DNA from: Pseudaminobacter sp040049255
GTDB taxonomy: Bacteria; Pseudomonadota; Alphaproteobacteria; Rhizobiales; Rhizobiaceae
Assembly: GCF_040049255.1 (NCBI RefSeq)
Contig: NZ_JBDZDR010000003.1
Span: 248,001-312,000 of the forward strand
Direction: 5' to 3'
Length of the DNA: 64,000 nt
Below are positions 44,196 to 53,590 of the stretch, piece after piece (positions within the stretch are counted from its first letter, which is position 1; each line of letters begins with the position of its first letter). The position numbers were made by a program, and so were the translations under genes. The notes below the pieces were generated by a model that worked only from the letters and a program-made list of their open reading frames with translations, was not told the DNA's origin and ran no database searches.

Positions 44196-44669
44196 TCAGG
44201 CGCTGCCGGTCGAGCCGAAGCCGCCAGCGCCGCGGCTGGTGGAGCCGGCGAGGCTCTGCTCTTCCAGCCTCACCTGCGTTACCGGCGCAAACACCATCTG
44301 CGCGATGCGCATGCCGCGCTCGACATAGAAGTCCTCGTCGCCGTGGTTGATCAGCAGCACCTTCACCTCGCCGCGATAGTCGCTGTCGATGGTGCCGGGC
44401 GTGTTGAGGCAGGTGATGCCGTGCTTGAAGGCAAGGCCGGAGCGCGGCCGCACCTGGCCCTCATAGCCTTGCGGGATTTCGAAGATCAGGCCGGTCGGCA
44501 CGAGGGCGCGCCGGCCGGGCAGGATGAGCAGCGGCCGGTCGTGGGGCACTGCCGCGCGCAGGTCCATGCCGGCTGCGCCGGCCGTCTCGTAGGCGGGCAG
44601 GTCGAGACCGCGGGCTTCGGGAAGTCGGACGACGCCGACGGTCGGAAGGGTCTGGGAGGTCGTGTTCAT
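44196..44669 (-). CDS. dut: dUTP diphosphatase
   Basis: The product is 157 residues. The five dUTPase motifs are in order: AAGMDLRAAV, RPRSGLAFKHGI, NTPGTIDSDYRGE, RGMRIAQMVF and the C-terminal RGAGGFGSTG. It hydrolyses dUTP to dUMP, protecting DNA from uracil. It is divergent from the small DUF2283 gene across 175 bases. Confidence 0.97.
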   Translation of the reverse strand: MNTTSQTLPTVGVVRLPEARGLDLPAYETAGAAGMDLRAAVPHDRPLLILPGRRALVPTGLIFEIPQGYEGQVRPRSGLAFKHGITCLNTPGTIDSDYRGEVKVLLINHGDEDFYVERGMRIAQMVFAPVTQVRLEEQSLAGSTSRGAGGFGSTGSA

Positions 44670-44844
44670 GGCGGGCTTCTATCCTCCGCTTCTCGGCTTT
44701 CGTCAATTCGCAAGCGATGCATGCGACGGAATTTGGGTGGAGGCGTGGATTGGGGACAGCTTTTGGCCGCCGACCGTGTGTGGAAACAGCCTGCGAAATC
44801 CGTATAATTTCAGCGTTCCTCGATCGCCGGGCGAGAAGGCCGAC

Positions 44845-45039
44845 ATGACGTTGAAAGTCGAATATGACGCGGAAGCCAATGCCGCCTACATCCGCTTCTC
44901 GTCGGAGCCTGTTCAGGACAGTGAGGAAGTGTCGCAAGGCATCGTGCTTGATTATGACGCGGAAGGACGCATCGTCGGCATGGAAGTGCTGGGCGCGCGC
45001 GAGCACCTGCCGCCCGCCGTCTTGACAAAGGCGGCCTAG
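44845..45039 (+). CDS. DUF2283 protein
   Basis: The product is 64 residues. The sequence MTLKVEYDAEANAAYIRFSS and the YDAEGRIVGMEVLGA region match the DUF2283 family of small proteins with no known function. In other genomes they sometimes sit beside DUF4258-type toxins, but no such partner is present here. The ribosome site is weak (GAGAAGG at 44833-44839). Confidence 0.82.
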   Translation: MTLKVEYDAEANAAYIRFSSEPVQDSEEVSQGIVLDYDAEGRIVGMEVLGAREHLPPAVLTKAA

Positions 45040-45161
45040 GCTTCGCTGCCTTTCAATCGGCATCCGCGCCCGCCCGCGAAGAGGGAGCCTCGATGTTCCA
45101 TTTTCTCGACAGCCGGCAACCCTCCTGCTAGAAGCCCGCGCAACAACAGGATCATCACGAC

Positions 45162-46754
45162 ATGGCCGAAGACATAGCCAAGGCGGTCGCGCGCCGCCGC
45201 ACCTTCGCGATCATCGCGCACCCGGACGCCGGCAAGACCACGCTCACCGAAAAGCTGCTGCTGTTCGGCGGCGCCATCCAGCTCGCCGGCGAGGTGAAGG
45301 CCAAGAAGGACCGCATCCAGACCCGTTCCGACTGGATGAAGATCGAGCGCGAGCGCGGCATCTCGGTCGTCACCTCGGTGATGACCTTCGAATATGGCGA
45401 CAACGTCTTCAACCTGCTCGACACGCCCGGGCACGAAGACTTCGCCGACGACACCTACCGCACGCTCTCGGCCGTGGATGCGGCGGTCATGGTCATCGAC
45501 GCCGCAAAAGGTATCGAGCCGCGCACGCTGAAGCTGTTCGAGGTCTGCCGCCTGCGCGACATTCCCATCATCACCTTCGTCAACAAGATGGACCGCGAGG
45601 CGCGCGACATCTACGAGATCCTTGACGAGATCGAGCAGAAGCTGGCGCTCGACACCGCGCCCATCACCTGGCCGATCGGCCAGGGCAAGACTTTTGCCGG
45701 CACCTATCACCTGACCGAAAACGCGGTGCGCCGCGGCGACGACGAGAAGGAGCGCACGCCGGTCCACGGCCCGGACTCCAACCGTGCCGCCGGCCTGCTG
45801 CCCGACAACGACCGCCCGGCCTTCATCGAGGAGCTGGAGCTGGCGCGCGAGGCCTGCCGCCCCTTCGACCTCGAAGCCTTCCGCCAGGGCCACCTGACCC
45901 CGGTCTATTTCGGCTCGGCGCTGCGCAATTACGGCGTGCGCGACCTGATCGAGGCGCTGGGCGACTACGGCCCGGCTCCGCGTGCGCAGGAGGCCGACAC
46001 CCGCAAGGTCGAGGCGACGGAGGAGAAGATGACCTCCTTCGTCTTCAAGATCCAGGCCAACATGGACCCCAACCACCGCGACCGTATCGCCTTCGTGCGC
46101 GTCTGCTCCGGAACGCTCCAGCGCGGCATGAAGGCCAAGCTGGTTCGCACCGGCAAGCCGATCAGCCTGTCGGCGCCGCAGTTCTTCTTCGCCCGCTCGC
46201 GCATCACCGCCGACGAGGCCTATGCCGGCGACGTGGTCGGCATCCCCAACCACGGCACGCTGCGCATCGGCGACACGCTGACCGAGGGCGAGGAGATCCT
46301 GTTCCGGGGCGTGCCGAACTTTGCGCCGGAAATCCTGCGCCGCGTGCGCCTGGGCGACGCCATGAAGGCCAAGAAGCTCAAGGAAGCCCTGCAGCAGATG
46401 GCGGAAGAGGGTGTGGTGCAGCTGTTCCAGCCCGAAGACGGTTCGCCGGCCATCGTCGGCGTGGTCGGGGCGCTGCAGATCGACGTGCTGAAGGAACGCC
46501 TCAACATCGAATACACGCTGCCGGTCGATTTTGAGATGTCGCGTTTCTCGGTCTGCCGCTGGATCGACGCCGATGACAAGGCCGACCTGCAGCGCTTCGT
46601 CGAAAGCCACCGCGGCGACATCGCCCGCGACCTCGACAACGACCCGGTGTTTCTGGCCCAGCACGAGTTCTCGCTGAATTACGAGGCCGAGCGCTGGAAG
46701 GCGATCCGCTTCGCGGCGATCAAGGACTATCAGGTCCGCGACAAGGCGGCTTGA
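45162..46754 (+). CDS. prfC: Peptide chain release factor 3
   Basis: The product is 530 residues, the usual RF3 length. GTPase motifs are AHPDAGKTT (residues 19-27), DTPGHEDFADDTYRTL and NKMDRE, followed by the RF3-specific C-terminal domain (VGALQIDVLKERLNIEY). It recycles RF1 and RF2 from the ribosome after termination. A strong hairpin terminator lies just downstream. Confidence 0.98.
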   Translation: MAEDIAKAVARRRTFAIIAHPDAGKTTLTEKLLLFGGAIQLAGEVKAKKDRIQTRSDWMKIERERGISVVTSVMTFEYGDNVFNLLDTPGHEDFADDTYRTLSAVDAAVMVIDAAKGIEPRTLKLFEVCRLRDIPIITFVNKMDREARDIYEILDEIEQKLALDTAPITWPIGQGKTFAGTYHLTENAVRRGDDEKERTPVHGPDSNRAAGLLPDNDRPAFIEELELAREACRPFDLEAFRQGHLTPVYFGSALRNYGVRDLIEALGDYGPAPRAQEADTRKVEATEEKMTSFVFKIQANMDPNHRDRIAFVRVCSGTLQRGMKAKLVRTGKPISLSAPQFFFARSRITADEAYAGDVVGIPNHGTLRIGDTLTEGEEILFRGVPNFAPEILRRVRLGDAMKAKKLKEALQQMAEEGVVQLFQPEDGSPAIVGVVGALQIDVLKERLNIEYTLPVDFEMSRFSVCRWIDADDKADLQRFVESHRGDIARDLDNDPVFLAQHEFSLNYEAERWKAIRFAAIKDYQVRDKAA

Positions 46755-46769
46755 GCTGACAGAGCCAAA

Positions 46770-46808
46770 AACAAAAAAAGGCCGGGTTGATCCCGGCCTT
46801 TCATTTTT
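46770..46808. terminator. Bidirectional terminator between prfC and the aldo-keto reductase gene
   Basis: AAGGCCGGG (46778-46786), loop TTGAT, CCCGGCCTT (46792-46800), with an A-run before and TTTCATTTTT after, serves both convergent transcripts. Confidence 0.9.
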
Positions 46809-46824
46809 GGCCATAGGGCAAATG

Positions 46825-47853
46825 TCAGCGCTCGGCTGAGCGTGCCCAAAGATTGATGTCGGCTTCGCGGGCATACCGGTCGATCTCGGCCAATTCGGCG
46901 TCGGTGAAGTCGAGATTCTTCAGCGCGCCGACGCAGTCCTCCACCTGTTCCGGGCGGCTGGCGCCGATCAGGGCGGAGGTCACGCGGCCTTTGCGCAGCA
47001 CCCAGGCAATCGCCATCTGCGCCAGCGTCTGGCCGCGGCGCTCCGCGATCGCGTTCAGCCCGCGGATGTTGGCCAGCGTCGCCTCGTTGAGGAAGTGTTC
47101 TTTCAGCGACTTGCCCTGCGCCGCGCGGCTGTCCTCGGGCACGCCGTGCAGGTATTTGGTGGTCAGCATGCCCTGCGCCAGCGGCGAGAACACGATCGAG
47201 CCGACGCCCAGCCCGTCCAGCGTGTCGAGCAGCCCGTCGTCCTCCACCCAGCGGTTGAGCATGGAATAGCTGGGCTGGTGGATGAGGCAGGGCGTGCCGA
47301 GCTGGCGCAATATGTTCGCCGCCTCGCGCGTACGCTGCGAATTGTAGGACGAGATGCCGACATAAAGGGCCTTGCCCGAGCGCACGGCATGGTCCAGCGC
47401 CATCATCGTCTCTTCCAGCGGCGTTTCGGGGTCGAAGCGGTGCGAATAGAAGATGTCGACATAGTCCAGCCCCATGCGCTTCAGGCTCTGGTCGAGGCTG
47501 GAGAGCAGATATTTGCGGCTGCCCCATTCGCCATAGGGGCCGGGCCACATCTCATAGCCGGCCTTGCTGGAGATGATCAGCTCGTCGCGATGGCCGGCAA
47601 AGTCGGTGCGCAGGATCTCGCCGAAGGCCGTCTCGGCCGAGCCGGGCGGCGGGCCGTAATTGTTGGCGAGGTCGAAGTGGGTGATGCCGAGGTCGAAGGC
47701 GGTGCGACAGATGGCGCGCTTTGTCTCGTGCGGGGTGTCGCCGCCGAAATTGTGCCACAGCCCCAGCGAGATCGCCGGCAGCTTCAGGCCGGAACGGCCG
47801 CAGCGGTTGTAGAGCATGTTTTCGTAGCGGTTTTCGGCGGGTTGCCAGCTCAT
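46825..47853 (-). CDS. Aldo/keto reductase, YghZ-like
   Basis: The product is 342 residues. The opening MLYNRCGRSGLKLPAISLGLW, the catalytic tyrosine region FDLANNYGPPPGSAE and SSKAGYEMWPGPYGEWGSRKY are typical of YghZ (L-glyceraldehyde 3-phosphate reductase). The C-terminal NADPH-binding loop is near VTSALIGASRPEQVEDCV. It is the last gene of the minus-strand group gnd, isomerase, Gfo/Idh/MocA, and the gap is 53 bases, so carbohydrate metabolism is the likely setting. Confidence 0.93.
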   Translation of the reverse strand: MSWQPAENRYENMLYNRCGRSGLKLPAISLGLWHNFGGDTPHETKRAICRTAFDLGITHFDLANNYGPPPGSAETAFGEILRTDFAGHRDELIISSKAGYEMWPGPYGEWGSRKYLLSSLDQSLKRMGLDYVDIFYSHRFDPETPLEETMMALDHAVRSGKALYVGISSYNSQRTREAANILRQLGTPCLIHQPSYSMLNRWVEDDGLLDTLDGLGVGSIVFSPLAQGMLTTKYLHGVPEDSRAAQGKSLKEHFLNEATLANIRGLNAIAERRGQTLAQMAIAWVLRKGRVTSALIGASRPEQVEDCVGALKNLDFTDAELAEIDRYAREADINLWARSAER

Positions 47854-47906
47854 GGATTGTCCCTCGTTGCGTCGGCGGGCACGCGGGTGCCACCCGCCAG
47901 ATAAAC

Positions 47907-49049
47907 CTATTTCATGCGGGCGAGAAGCGCCTTCGCCTCGCGCGGCCCCAGCGGCGCCGGGCGCTCGCAGCTCGTCTTCATCTCGATGAAGCGCCTGTCC
48001 TCGCCCGATTTCAGCATGCCGGTCATCACCTCCACCACATGCAGCGCCAGGTCGAGCCCGCAGCGATGCGGCCGCCCTTCGGCGATCGCCAGCGCCATGT
48101 CGGCCAGCCCGGCCGCACGGTAGTTGGCCACCGCGCCATGCGGATGGATTTCGTTGTCGCGGGCTAAGGGGTGTTCCCATTTCGGCAGCTTCTTCACCGG
48201 CTTGTCCCGCCTTGTGTAGCACAGCTCGCCGCCGAAAAAGTTCGGATCGGGCATGAACAGGGTGCCGGCCTCGCCATGCAGCTCCATCGGCGCGTGGCCG
48301 CTGGCCCACACGTCCCAGCTCGCATTGAAGGTCACCACCGCGCCGGTGGCGAATTCCAGCAGCGCGTGGATGGTGGTGGGCGTCGAGACCGGGATCTTTT
48401 CGCCGCGCCTCGGCCTGGAGGTGATGGTGCGTTCCGTGGCGGGAATGGAGGTCAGCGCCGCCACGCGGGCAACCGGGCCGATCAGCTGGACCAGATTGGC
48501 CAGGTAGTAGGGGCCCATGTCGAGCACCGGCCCGCCGCCGGCCCGGAAGAAGAAGTCCGGGTTCGGGTGCCAGGCTTCCATGCCGTGGCTCAGCACATGG
48601 CAGGTGCCGCTGGTGATCCTGCCGAGCTTGCCGCCGTCGACCAGGTACCGCGCCAGCTGGTGCGCGCCACCCAGGAAGGTGTCGGGAGCGGAGCCGATGC
48701 GCAGGCCCTTCTCGTCAGCCCGTTTCTTCAGGTCGAGGCCGTCGGCGAGCGACAGCACGAAGGGCTTTTCGGAATAGACGTGCTTGCCCGCGTCGAGGAT
48801 TGCCTTCGACACTTCATGGTGCGCGGTCGGCACGGTGAGGTTGACGACGATATCGATGTCGTCGGCGCGCAGAAGCCCGTCCACGGTTTCCGCCCGTAGC
48901 GAGAATTCCCTGGCCCTTGCGCGGGCGGCTTCGGCGTTCAGGTCGGCGCAGGCGCGCATCTCCATGCCGCGAAACAGCGGCGCCAGCGAAAAATAGGTCT
49001 TCGAGATATTGCCGCAGCCGATGACGCCGACGCCCAGTGCCTTCGCCAT
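47907..49049 (-). CDS. Gfo/Idh/MocA-family oxidoreductase
   Basis: The product is 380 residues. The Rossmann motif is VGVIGCGNISKTYF and the conserved EKP motif with catalytic lysine is in HVYSEKPFVLS. The C-terminal domain contains GGGPVLDMGPYYLANLVQLIGPV, including the D-x3-Y/H active-site pattern. It should oxidise or reduce a sugar or cyclitol with NAD(P). Neighbouring sugar isomerase and AKR genes support a sugar pathway; the substrate is unknown. Confidence 0.92.
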   Translation of the reverse strand: MAKALGVGVIGCGNISKTYFSLAPLFRGMEMRACADLNAEAARARAREFSLRAETVDGLLRADDIDIVVNLTVPTAHHEVSKAILDAGKHVYSEKPFVLSLADGLDLKKRADEKGLRIGSAPDTFLGGAHQLARYLVDGGKLGRITSGTCHVLSHGMEAWHPNPDFFFRAGGGPVLDMGPYYLANLVQLIGPVARVAALTSIPATERTITSRPRRGEKIPVSTPTTIHALLEFATGAVVTFNASWDVWASGHAPMELHGEAGTLFMPDPNFFGGELCYTRRDKPVKKLPKWEHPLARDNEIHPHGAVANYRAAGLADMALAIAEGRPHRCGLDLALHVVEVMTGMLKSGEDRRFIEMKTSCERPAPLGPREAKALLARMK

Positions 49050-49088
49050 TTCGTTCCCCCCTCCTATCAGCCCCGCCAGGCCCGCGCC

Positions 49089-49835
49089 TTAAAAATTCTT
49101 CGCCGCCTCGATCGAGCGGCGGGCAAAGCGCTCGAAGTCGGCCGGGTTGTCGTGCTCCATCACGAAATAGCGGGCGCGGGTGCGATTGCGCAGCGCCTTC
49201 AGAAGCCACGGCCAGTCGATGGTGCCATGGCCGACATCCGACCAGCCGTCCTCCTCCCGCGCTTCCCCGTCCAGCGCGATGTCCTTGACATGAACCGCGA
49301 CGATGCGGTTGCCTTGCTGTTCGATCCAGTCAATGGCGCTGGCGCCGGCGCGAGTGACCCAGGCCACGTCGATTTCCCAGCCGATGTTCGGCGCGGCTTC
49401 CAGTATGAGTTCCAGCGGCACCGAGCCGTCGGCCAGCGGCATGAATTCGAAGTCGTGGTTGTGCCAGGCGAAGTCCAGCCCGACATTTTCGGCCCGGTCG
49501 CCGATCGCCGCGAGCCGCCCGCCAAGGGCCCGCCAGCCGGCCGCGTCGCGCGGCCGCTCGCGCTCGTCCAGCCAGGGGCAGACCACAAGCTCGATCCCGA
49601 GCACTTCGGAAATGTGCTCCACGGCGTGAAAATCCTGCTCCAGCATCGCCATGGAAAAGTGCCCGCTCGGCATGGTCAGCCCGTTGCGGTCGAGTTCGGC
49701 GCGCAGGCCGGCGGGATCGCTGTAGGCCTCGCCAAAACCCTCGACATGGGCGTAGCCGAGCCTGGCCAGCGTTTCCAGCACATGCGCCCATGGCTGGAAG
49801 TTGCGGGCACTGTAGAGTTGGAACGACCAGTTCAT
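49089..49835 (-). CDS. Sugar phosphate isomerase/epimerase (xylose isomerase-like TIM barrel)
   Basis: The product is 248 residues. Barrel metal ligands can be placed in DFAWHNHDFEF, GWEIDVAWV, AVHVKDIALD and YFVMEHDNP, typical of the AP2Ec/IolE-like family. It lies between gnd (42 bases upstream) and the Gfo/Idh/MocA gene (39 bases downstream) in one unit. The exact isomerisation is not known. Confidence 0.9.
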   Translation of the reverse strand: MNWSFQLYSARNFQPWAHVLETLARLGYAHVEGFGEAYSDPAGLRAELDRNGLTMPSGHFSMAMLEQDFHAVEHISEVLGIELVVCPWLDERERPRDAAGWRALGGRLAAIGDRAENVGLDFAWHNHDFEFMPLADGSVPLELILEAAPNIGWEIDVAWVTRAGASAIDWIEQQGNRIVAVHVKDIALDGEAREEDGWSDVGHGTIDWPWLLKALRNRTRARYFVMEHDNPADFERFARRSIEAAKNF

Positions 49836-49877
49836 GAAACCTCCCTTTCGCGCGCCCGTTGCTGCCTTCTCGGCCGT

Positions 49878-51302
49878 TCAGCCCCCCGACCCCCAAGGGC
49901 CGTGGAAGGCGCCCGCCGCGTCGACGCGCTCGAAGCCGTGCGCGCCGAAGAAGTCACGCTGCGCCTGGATCAGGTTGGATGTGCCGCGCCCTTGCCGGTA
50001 GCTGTCGAAATAGGCGAGCGCGGAGGACAGCGCCGGCATCGGCAGTCCGGCCTCGGCCGCCCGCGCCACGATGCGGCGCAGCGACGGTTGCGCCTCCTTC
50101 ATCATCTCGACGAAGGCCGGCGCCATAAGCAGGTTTGGCAGCGTGCCCGCCTGCTCGAAGGCCTCGGCCAGCGTGCCCAGGAACTGCGATCGGATGATGC
50201 AGCCGGCGCGCCAGATCTTGGCGACGGTGGGCATGGGCAGGCGCCAGTCGAACTGCTTCGAGGCCGCGTCCATCACCGCAAAACCTTGCGCATAGGCGGC
50301 GATCTTGCCGGCAAAAAGCGCCAGTTCCAGGTCGCGGAACGCGGCTTGCCGGTCGTCGCCGGCAAATTTCGCGAGACCGGCAATGTCATAGGCCTTCTCA
50401 GCCGCCAGCCGCTCGTCCTTCAGCGAAGACAGGATACGCGCCGAAACCGCGGCCTCGATGGCCGTTGCCGAGATGCCCAGCGTCTGCGCCTCGATGGCTG
50501 CCCACTTTCCGGTGCCCTTCTGGCCGGCGCGGTCGAGGATCATGTCGACCATAGGGTTGCCGCTCTCGGGGTCGTCGGCGGCCAGAACCTTGGCGGTGAT
50601 CTCGATCAGGTAGGAGTTCAGCCGGCCCTCGTTCCATTCTGCGAAGACCTCGCCGATCTCCTTGGGCTGCATGCCCATCCCGTCGCGCAGCACGCCATAG
50701 ATCTCGGCGATCATCTGCATGTCGGCATATTCGATGCCGTTGTGAATGGTCTTCACGAAATGCCCGGCGCCGTCGGGGCCCACCAGGGCCGCGCAGGGCT
50801 CGCCTTCATATCCGGCGGAAATGTCGGTCAGCACCTTTTCCACCCGGGCGTAGGCATCGCGGGCGCCGCCCACCATGATCGAGGGGCCGTGGCGCGCGCC
50901 TTCCTCGCCGCCCGAAACGCCCATGCCGATGAAGGTGAGCCCTGAATCCTTCAGCTCGGAAAAGCGGCGGATGGTGTCGCGGAAATTGGCGTTGCCGGCA
51001 TCGATGATGATGTCGCCGTCCGAAAGCACGCTGCGCAGGGCGGCGATCTGCTCGTCTACCGCCTGGCCGGCCGCCACCATGAGGATGATGGGCCGCGGCG
51101 GCTTTATCGAGGCGGCCAGCTCCTTCAGCGTGCTGCACGGCACGATCATCTCGCGCAGGCTGCCGGCGTCCTCAAAAAAGGCGCCGGTGCGGGCGGTGGT
51201 GCGGTTGAAGACCGCCACCGGGTGCCCCTTTTCGGCGATGTTCAAGGCCAGGTTGGAGCCCATGACGCCAAGGCCGATCAGGCCGATTTCGGCTTTTTCC
51301 AT
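49878..51302 (-). CDS. gnd: 6-phosphogluconate dehydrogenase (decarboxylating)
   Basis: The product is 474 residues, full length. The NADP-binding motif is IGLGVMGSNLALNIAEKG with NRTT after the second strand. The substrate region FIGMGVSGGEEGARHGPSIM and the catalytic HFVKTIHNGIEYADMQ are conserved. It yields ribulose 5-phosphate, CO2 and NADPH in the pentose phosphate pathway. It is the first gene of the four-gene minus-strand unit. Confidence 0.97.
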   Translation of the reverse strand: MEKAEIGLIGLGVMGSNLALNIAEKGHPVAVFNRTTARTGAFFEDAGSLREMIVPCSTLKELAASIKPPRPIILMVAAGQAVDEQIAALRSVLSDGDIIIDAGNANFRDTIRRFSELKDSGLTFIGMGVSGGEEGARHGPSIMVGGARDAYARVEKVLTDISAGYEGEPCAALVGPDGAGHFVKTIHNGIEYADMQMIAEIYGVLRDGMGMQPKEIGEVFAEWNEGRLNSYLIEITAKVLAADDPESGNPMVDMILDRAGQKGTGKWAAIEAQTLGISATAIEAAVSARILSSLKDERLAAEKAYDIAGLAKFAGDDRQAAFRDLELALFAGKIAAYAQGFAVMDAASKQFDWRLPMPTVAKIWRAGCIIRSQFLGTLAEAFEQAGTLPNLLMAPAFVEMMKEAQPSLRRIVARAAEAGLPMPALSSALAYFDSYRQGRGTSNLIQAQRDFFGAHGFERVDAAGAFHGPWGSGG

Positions 51303-51451
51303 TGCTGTATCCCGCGTGAGAATTGACTAAAAAAGCACTCCCCCCGTCGCAGGATGATCGACCCGCGCCGCCGCCGCGTCAACCTGTCGCCGTGCCGACA
51401 GATGGAGAAGAACTGCGGCGGGACAAGAGCAAGCCCCGTGCCGGATGCGGC

Positions 51452-51883
51452 TCAGTCTCTCTTGCGCTTGCGGCCGTAAAGCTCGAGCCGGTGGTGCACG
51501 ATGTCGTAGCCCAGCGCCTCGGCGATCTCGTTCTGCAGCTGCTCGATGCGGTCGGAGGCGAATTCGATCACGTCGCCGGTATCGATGTCGATCAGATGGT
51601 CGTGGTGTTCGCCGCCCGCCTGCTCGAAGCGCGAGGGCCCGCCCTCGAAGGCGTGGCGGTGGATCGCCCCAAGACCCTCCAGCAGCTTCATCGTCCGGTA
51701 GACCGTCGACAGCGAAATGCTGGGATCGACCTCGGAGGCGCGGCGGAAAATCTCCAGCGCGTCCGGGTGGTCTTCCGTGCCCACCAGAATATCCACGATG
51801 ATGCGCCGCGGCCGGGTGATCCGCACGCCGGCCTTGCGCATCATTTTCTCGTAGTCGGGCTTCTGATTCTTCTGGGTCGTCAT
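51452..51883 (-). CDS. Fur-family metal-responsive regulator
   Basis: The product is 143 residues. The winged-helix part (GVRITRPRRIIVDIL, ISLSTVYRTMKLLEGLGAI) is followed by the metal-binding core (GEHHDHLIDIDTGDVIEFASDRIEQLQ) and the dimer end YDIVHHRLELYG. It is closest in pattern to Fur/Mur; the HxH haem motif of Irr is not seen. It may respond to iron or manganese. ATG 51883 (MTTQKNQK) is chosen; the frame upstream overlaps the neighbouring divergent gene. Confidence 0.9.
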   Translation of the reverse strand: MTTQKNQKPDYEKMMRKAGVRITRPRRIIVDILVGTEDHPDALEIFRRASEVDPSISLSTVYRTMKLLEGLGAIHRHAFEGGPSRFEQAGGEHHDHLIDIDTGDVIEFASDRIEQLQNEIAEALGYDIVHHRLELYGRKRKRD

Positions 51884-51967
51884 GCCCGCGAATATGCGCC
51901 AGATGACAGTCAGTTGCAAAGAATGACGCCCGCTTTCATCCCCATGGCCCTGTGGCAAACCGGGCGC

Positions 51968-53434
51968 ATGAGTTCAGGCGACCGATTTGATGTTCTTGCC
52001 GGCAAGGCGCGGCGCGCAGCCTTGAGGGCGGCCGCTGTCGGGGTTCTTTCTTGCCTGGCCACGAGCCACGCCCATGCCCATGCCGGCGAGCGCGGGCACG
52101 TGCTGCTCTTGCCCACCGGCTACTACATCGCCGGCGGCGCGGCTGCAGTTGCGGCAAGTTTTTTGGTGCTGGCGTTGCTGCCGCCCAGGCTGCTTGAGCG
52201 CGTCGCCACGCAGCGGCTGGCGCTTTTTTCCCTCGACGCGTCTTTTTGCGAAAACGCGCGCCTGCTCGTCAGCCTGCTTTCCTTCGCGGCGTTCGCCACG
52301 CTGGTCGCGGCCGGCTTTCTCGGCAGCCGCGATCCGCTGTCCAACCCGCTGCCGCTGGTCATCTGGACGCTGCTGTGGGTCGGCCTGGCGCTGTTGCAGG
52401 GCCTGTTCGGCAATCTCTGGGCCTGGATCAACCCGTGGTACGGGCCGTGGCGCGTCGTCTCCGCGCTTCTGCCTTCGGCGGTGCAAGGCAGGCGCCTGCC
52501 CGTGCGCCTTGGCTATTGGCCTGCGGTGGTGCTGTTCTTCGGCTTCGCCTGGTTCGAGCTGATCGACCCCGCGCCCGACGATCCGGCGCGGCTTGCCTGG
52601 GCGGCGGCAACTTACTGGCTGTTCAGCTTCGTGCTGATGCTTGTCTACGGCTATGAAGATTGGAGTAGGCGCGGCGAGTTCCTGTCGGTTTTCTTTCGCA
52701 TGGTGTCGCGCTTCGCCGTCGTTGAAGCGACCGACAAAGAAGGTCGCACGAGGGTGAATCTCTGCTGGCCGGGGGCGAAGCTGTGGGGCGAGGCGGCGCT
52801 GCCGGCCAGCGGAATGTTCTTCCTGATCCTGACGCTCAGTTCCGTCTCCTTTGACGGCCTGTCGCGCACCTTTTTCTGGCTCGGGCTGAACGGCATCAAT
52901 CCGCTGGAGTTTCCCGGGCGCTCGGCGGTCATCGGCATCGGCACCGCCGGGCTTGCCGGCATGTTTTTCCTGCTCTCGGGCGCCTATCTGCTGGCGGTGT
53001 TCCTGGGCGAACGCCTTGCCGCCAGCCGCCGCCCGTTCTGGCAGGTTGCTGGGCTGATGGTCTGGTCCATCGTGCCGATCGCGCTTGCCTATCATTTCTC
53101 GCATTACCTGGCCGCGCTGCTGGTCAACGGGCAATATGCCCTGGTCGCGCTTTCCGACCCCTTTTCCCTGGGCTGGAACCTGTTCGGCACGGCCGGCTTC
53201 CAGGTTGGTGCGGGCGTGGTCGCCGGCTACGAATCGGCCCGGGCGCTGTGGAACGCGCAGGCGGCGGCAATCATCGGCGGCCATGTGCTGGCGGTGCTGA
53301 TCGCACATGCGCTGGCCTTCCGCCTGCATCCGGCGTCGTGGCGCGCCATGCTCGGCCAGTTGCCGCTCACCGTGCTGATGGTCGGTTACACCGTGTTCGG
53401 GCTCTGGCTGTTGTCGACACCGACGGCCGGCTGA
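51968..53434 (+). CDS. Polytopic membrane protein with His-rich N-terminal region
   Basis: The product is 488 residues from ATG 51968 (ATGs at 51923 and 51944 are alternatives). After a signal-like segment comes a histidine-rich motif (SHAHAHAGERGHVLLLPTGYY), then about ten hydrophobic segments. Later features include GNLWAWINPWYGPWR and IALAYHFSHYLAALLVNGQY. It resembles membrane proteins that databases sometimes label fenitrothion hydrolase, a name that may not reflect its role. It is divergent from the Fur-family gene, so metal regulation is possible. Confidence 0.65.
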   Translation: MSSGDRFDVLAGKARRAALRAAAVGVLSCLATSHAHAHAGERGHVLLLPTGYYIAGGAAAVAASFLVLALLPPRLLERVATQRLALFSLDASFCENARLLVSLLSFAAFATLVAAGFLGSRDPLSNPLPLVIWTLLWVGLALLQGLFGNLWAWINPWYGPWRVVSALLPSAVQGRRLPVRLGYWPAVVLFFGFAWFELIDPAPDDPARLAWAAATYWLFSFVLMLVYGYEDWSRRGEFLSVFFRMVSRFAVVEATDKEGRTRVNLCWPGAKLWGEAALPASGMFFLILTLSSVSFDGLSRTFFWLGLNGINPLEFPGRSAVIGIGTAGLAGMFFLLSGAYLLAVFLGERLAASRRPFWQVAGLMVWSIVPIALAYHFSHYLAALLVNGQYALVALSDPFSLGWNLFGTAGFQVGAGVVAGYESARALWNAQAAAIIGGHVLAVLIAHALAFRLHPASWRAMLGQLPLTVLMVGYTVFGLWLLSTPTAG

Positions 53435-53590
53435 CGATTGCATCTGGAAAACTGCCGGACTTTCCCTTACGGAAGCATTTATCGTCAGGCATGGCCTTTG
53501 AGATTCTGGTTTAAGGCAAGCAACTTCCGTTCCGGTCAGGGTCAGCATTTGGCCCGCCGGGCTGTCGACAGCAATCAGGGGAAAACCGGC

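Noticed and set aside
45036..46874. 612-codon minus-strand ORF opposite prfC
   Set aside because: PrfC is unmistakable on the plus strand; the ORF crosses a terminator and has no domain.
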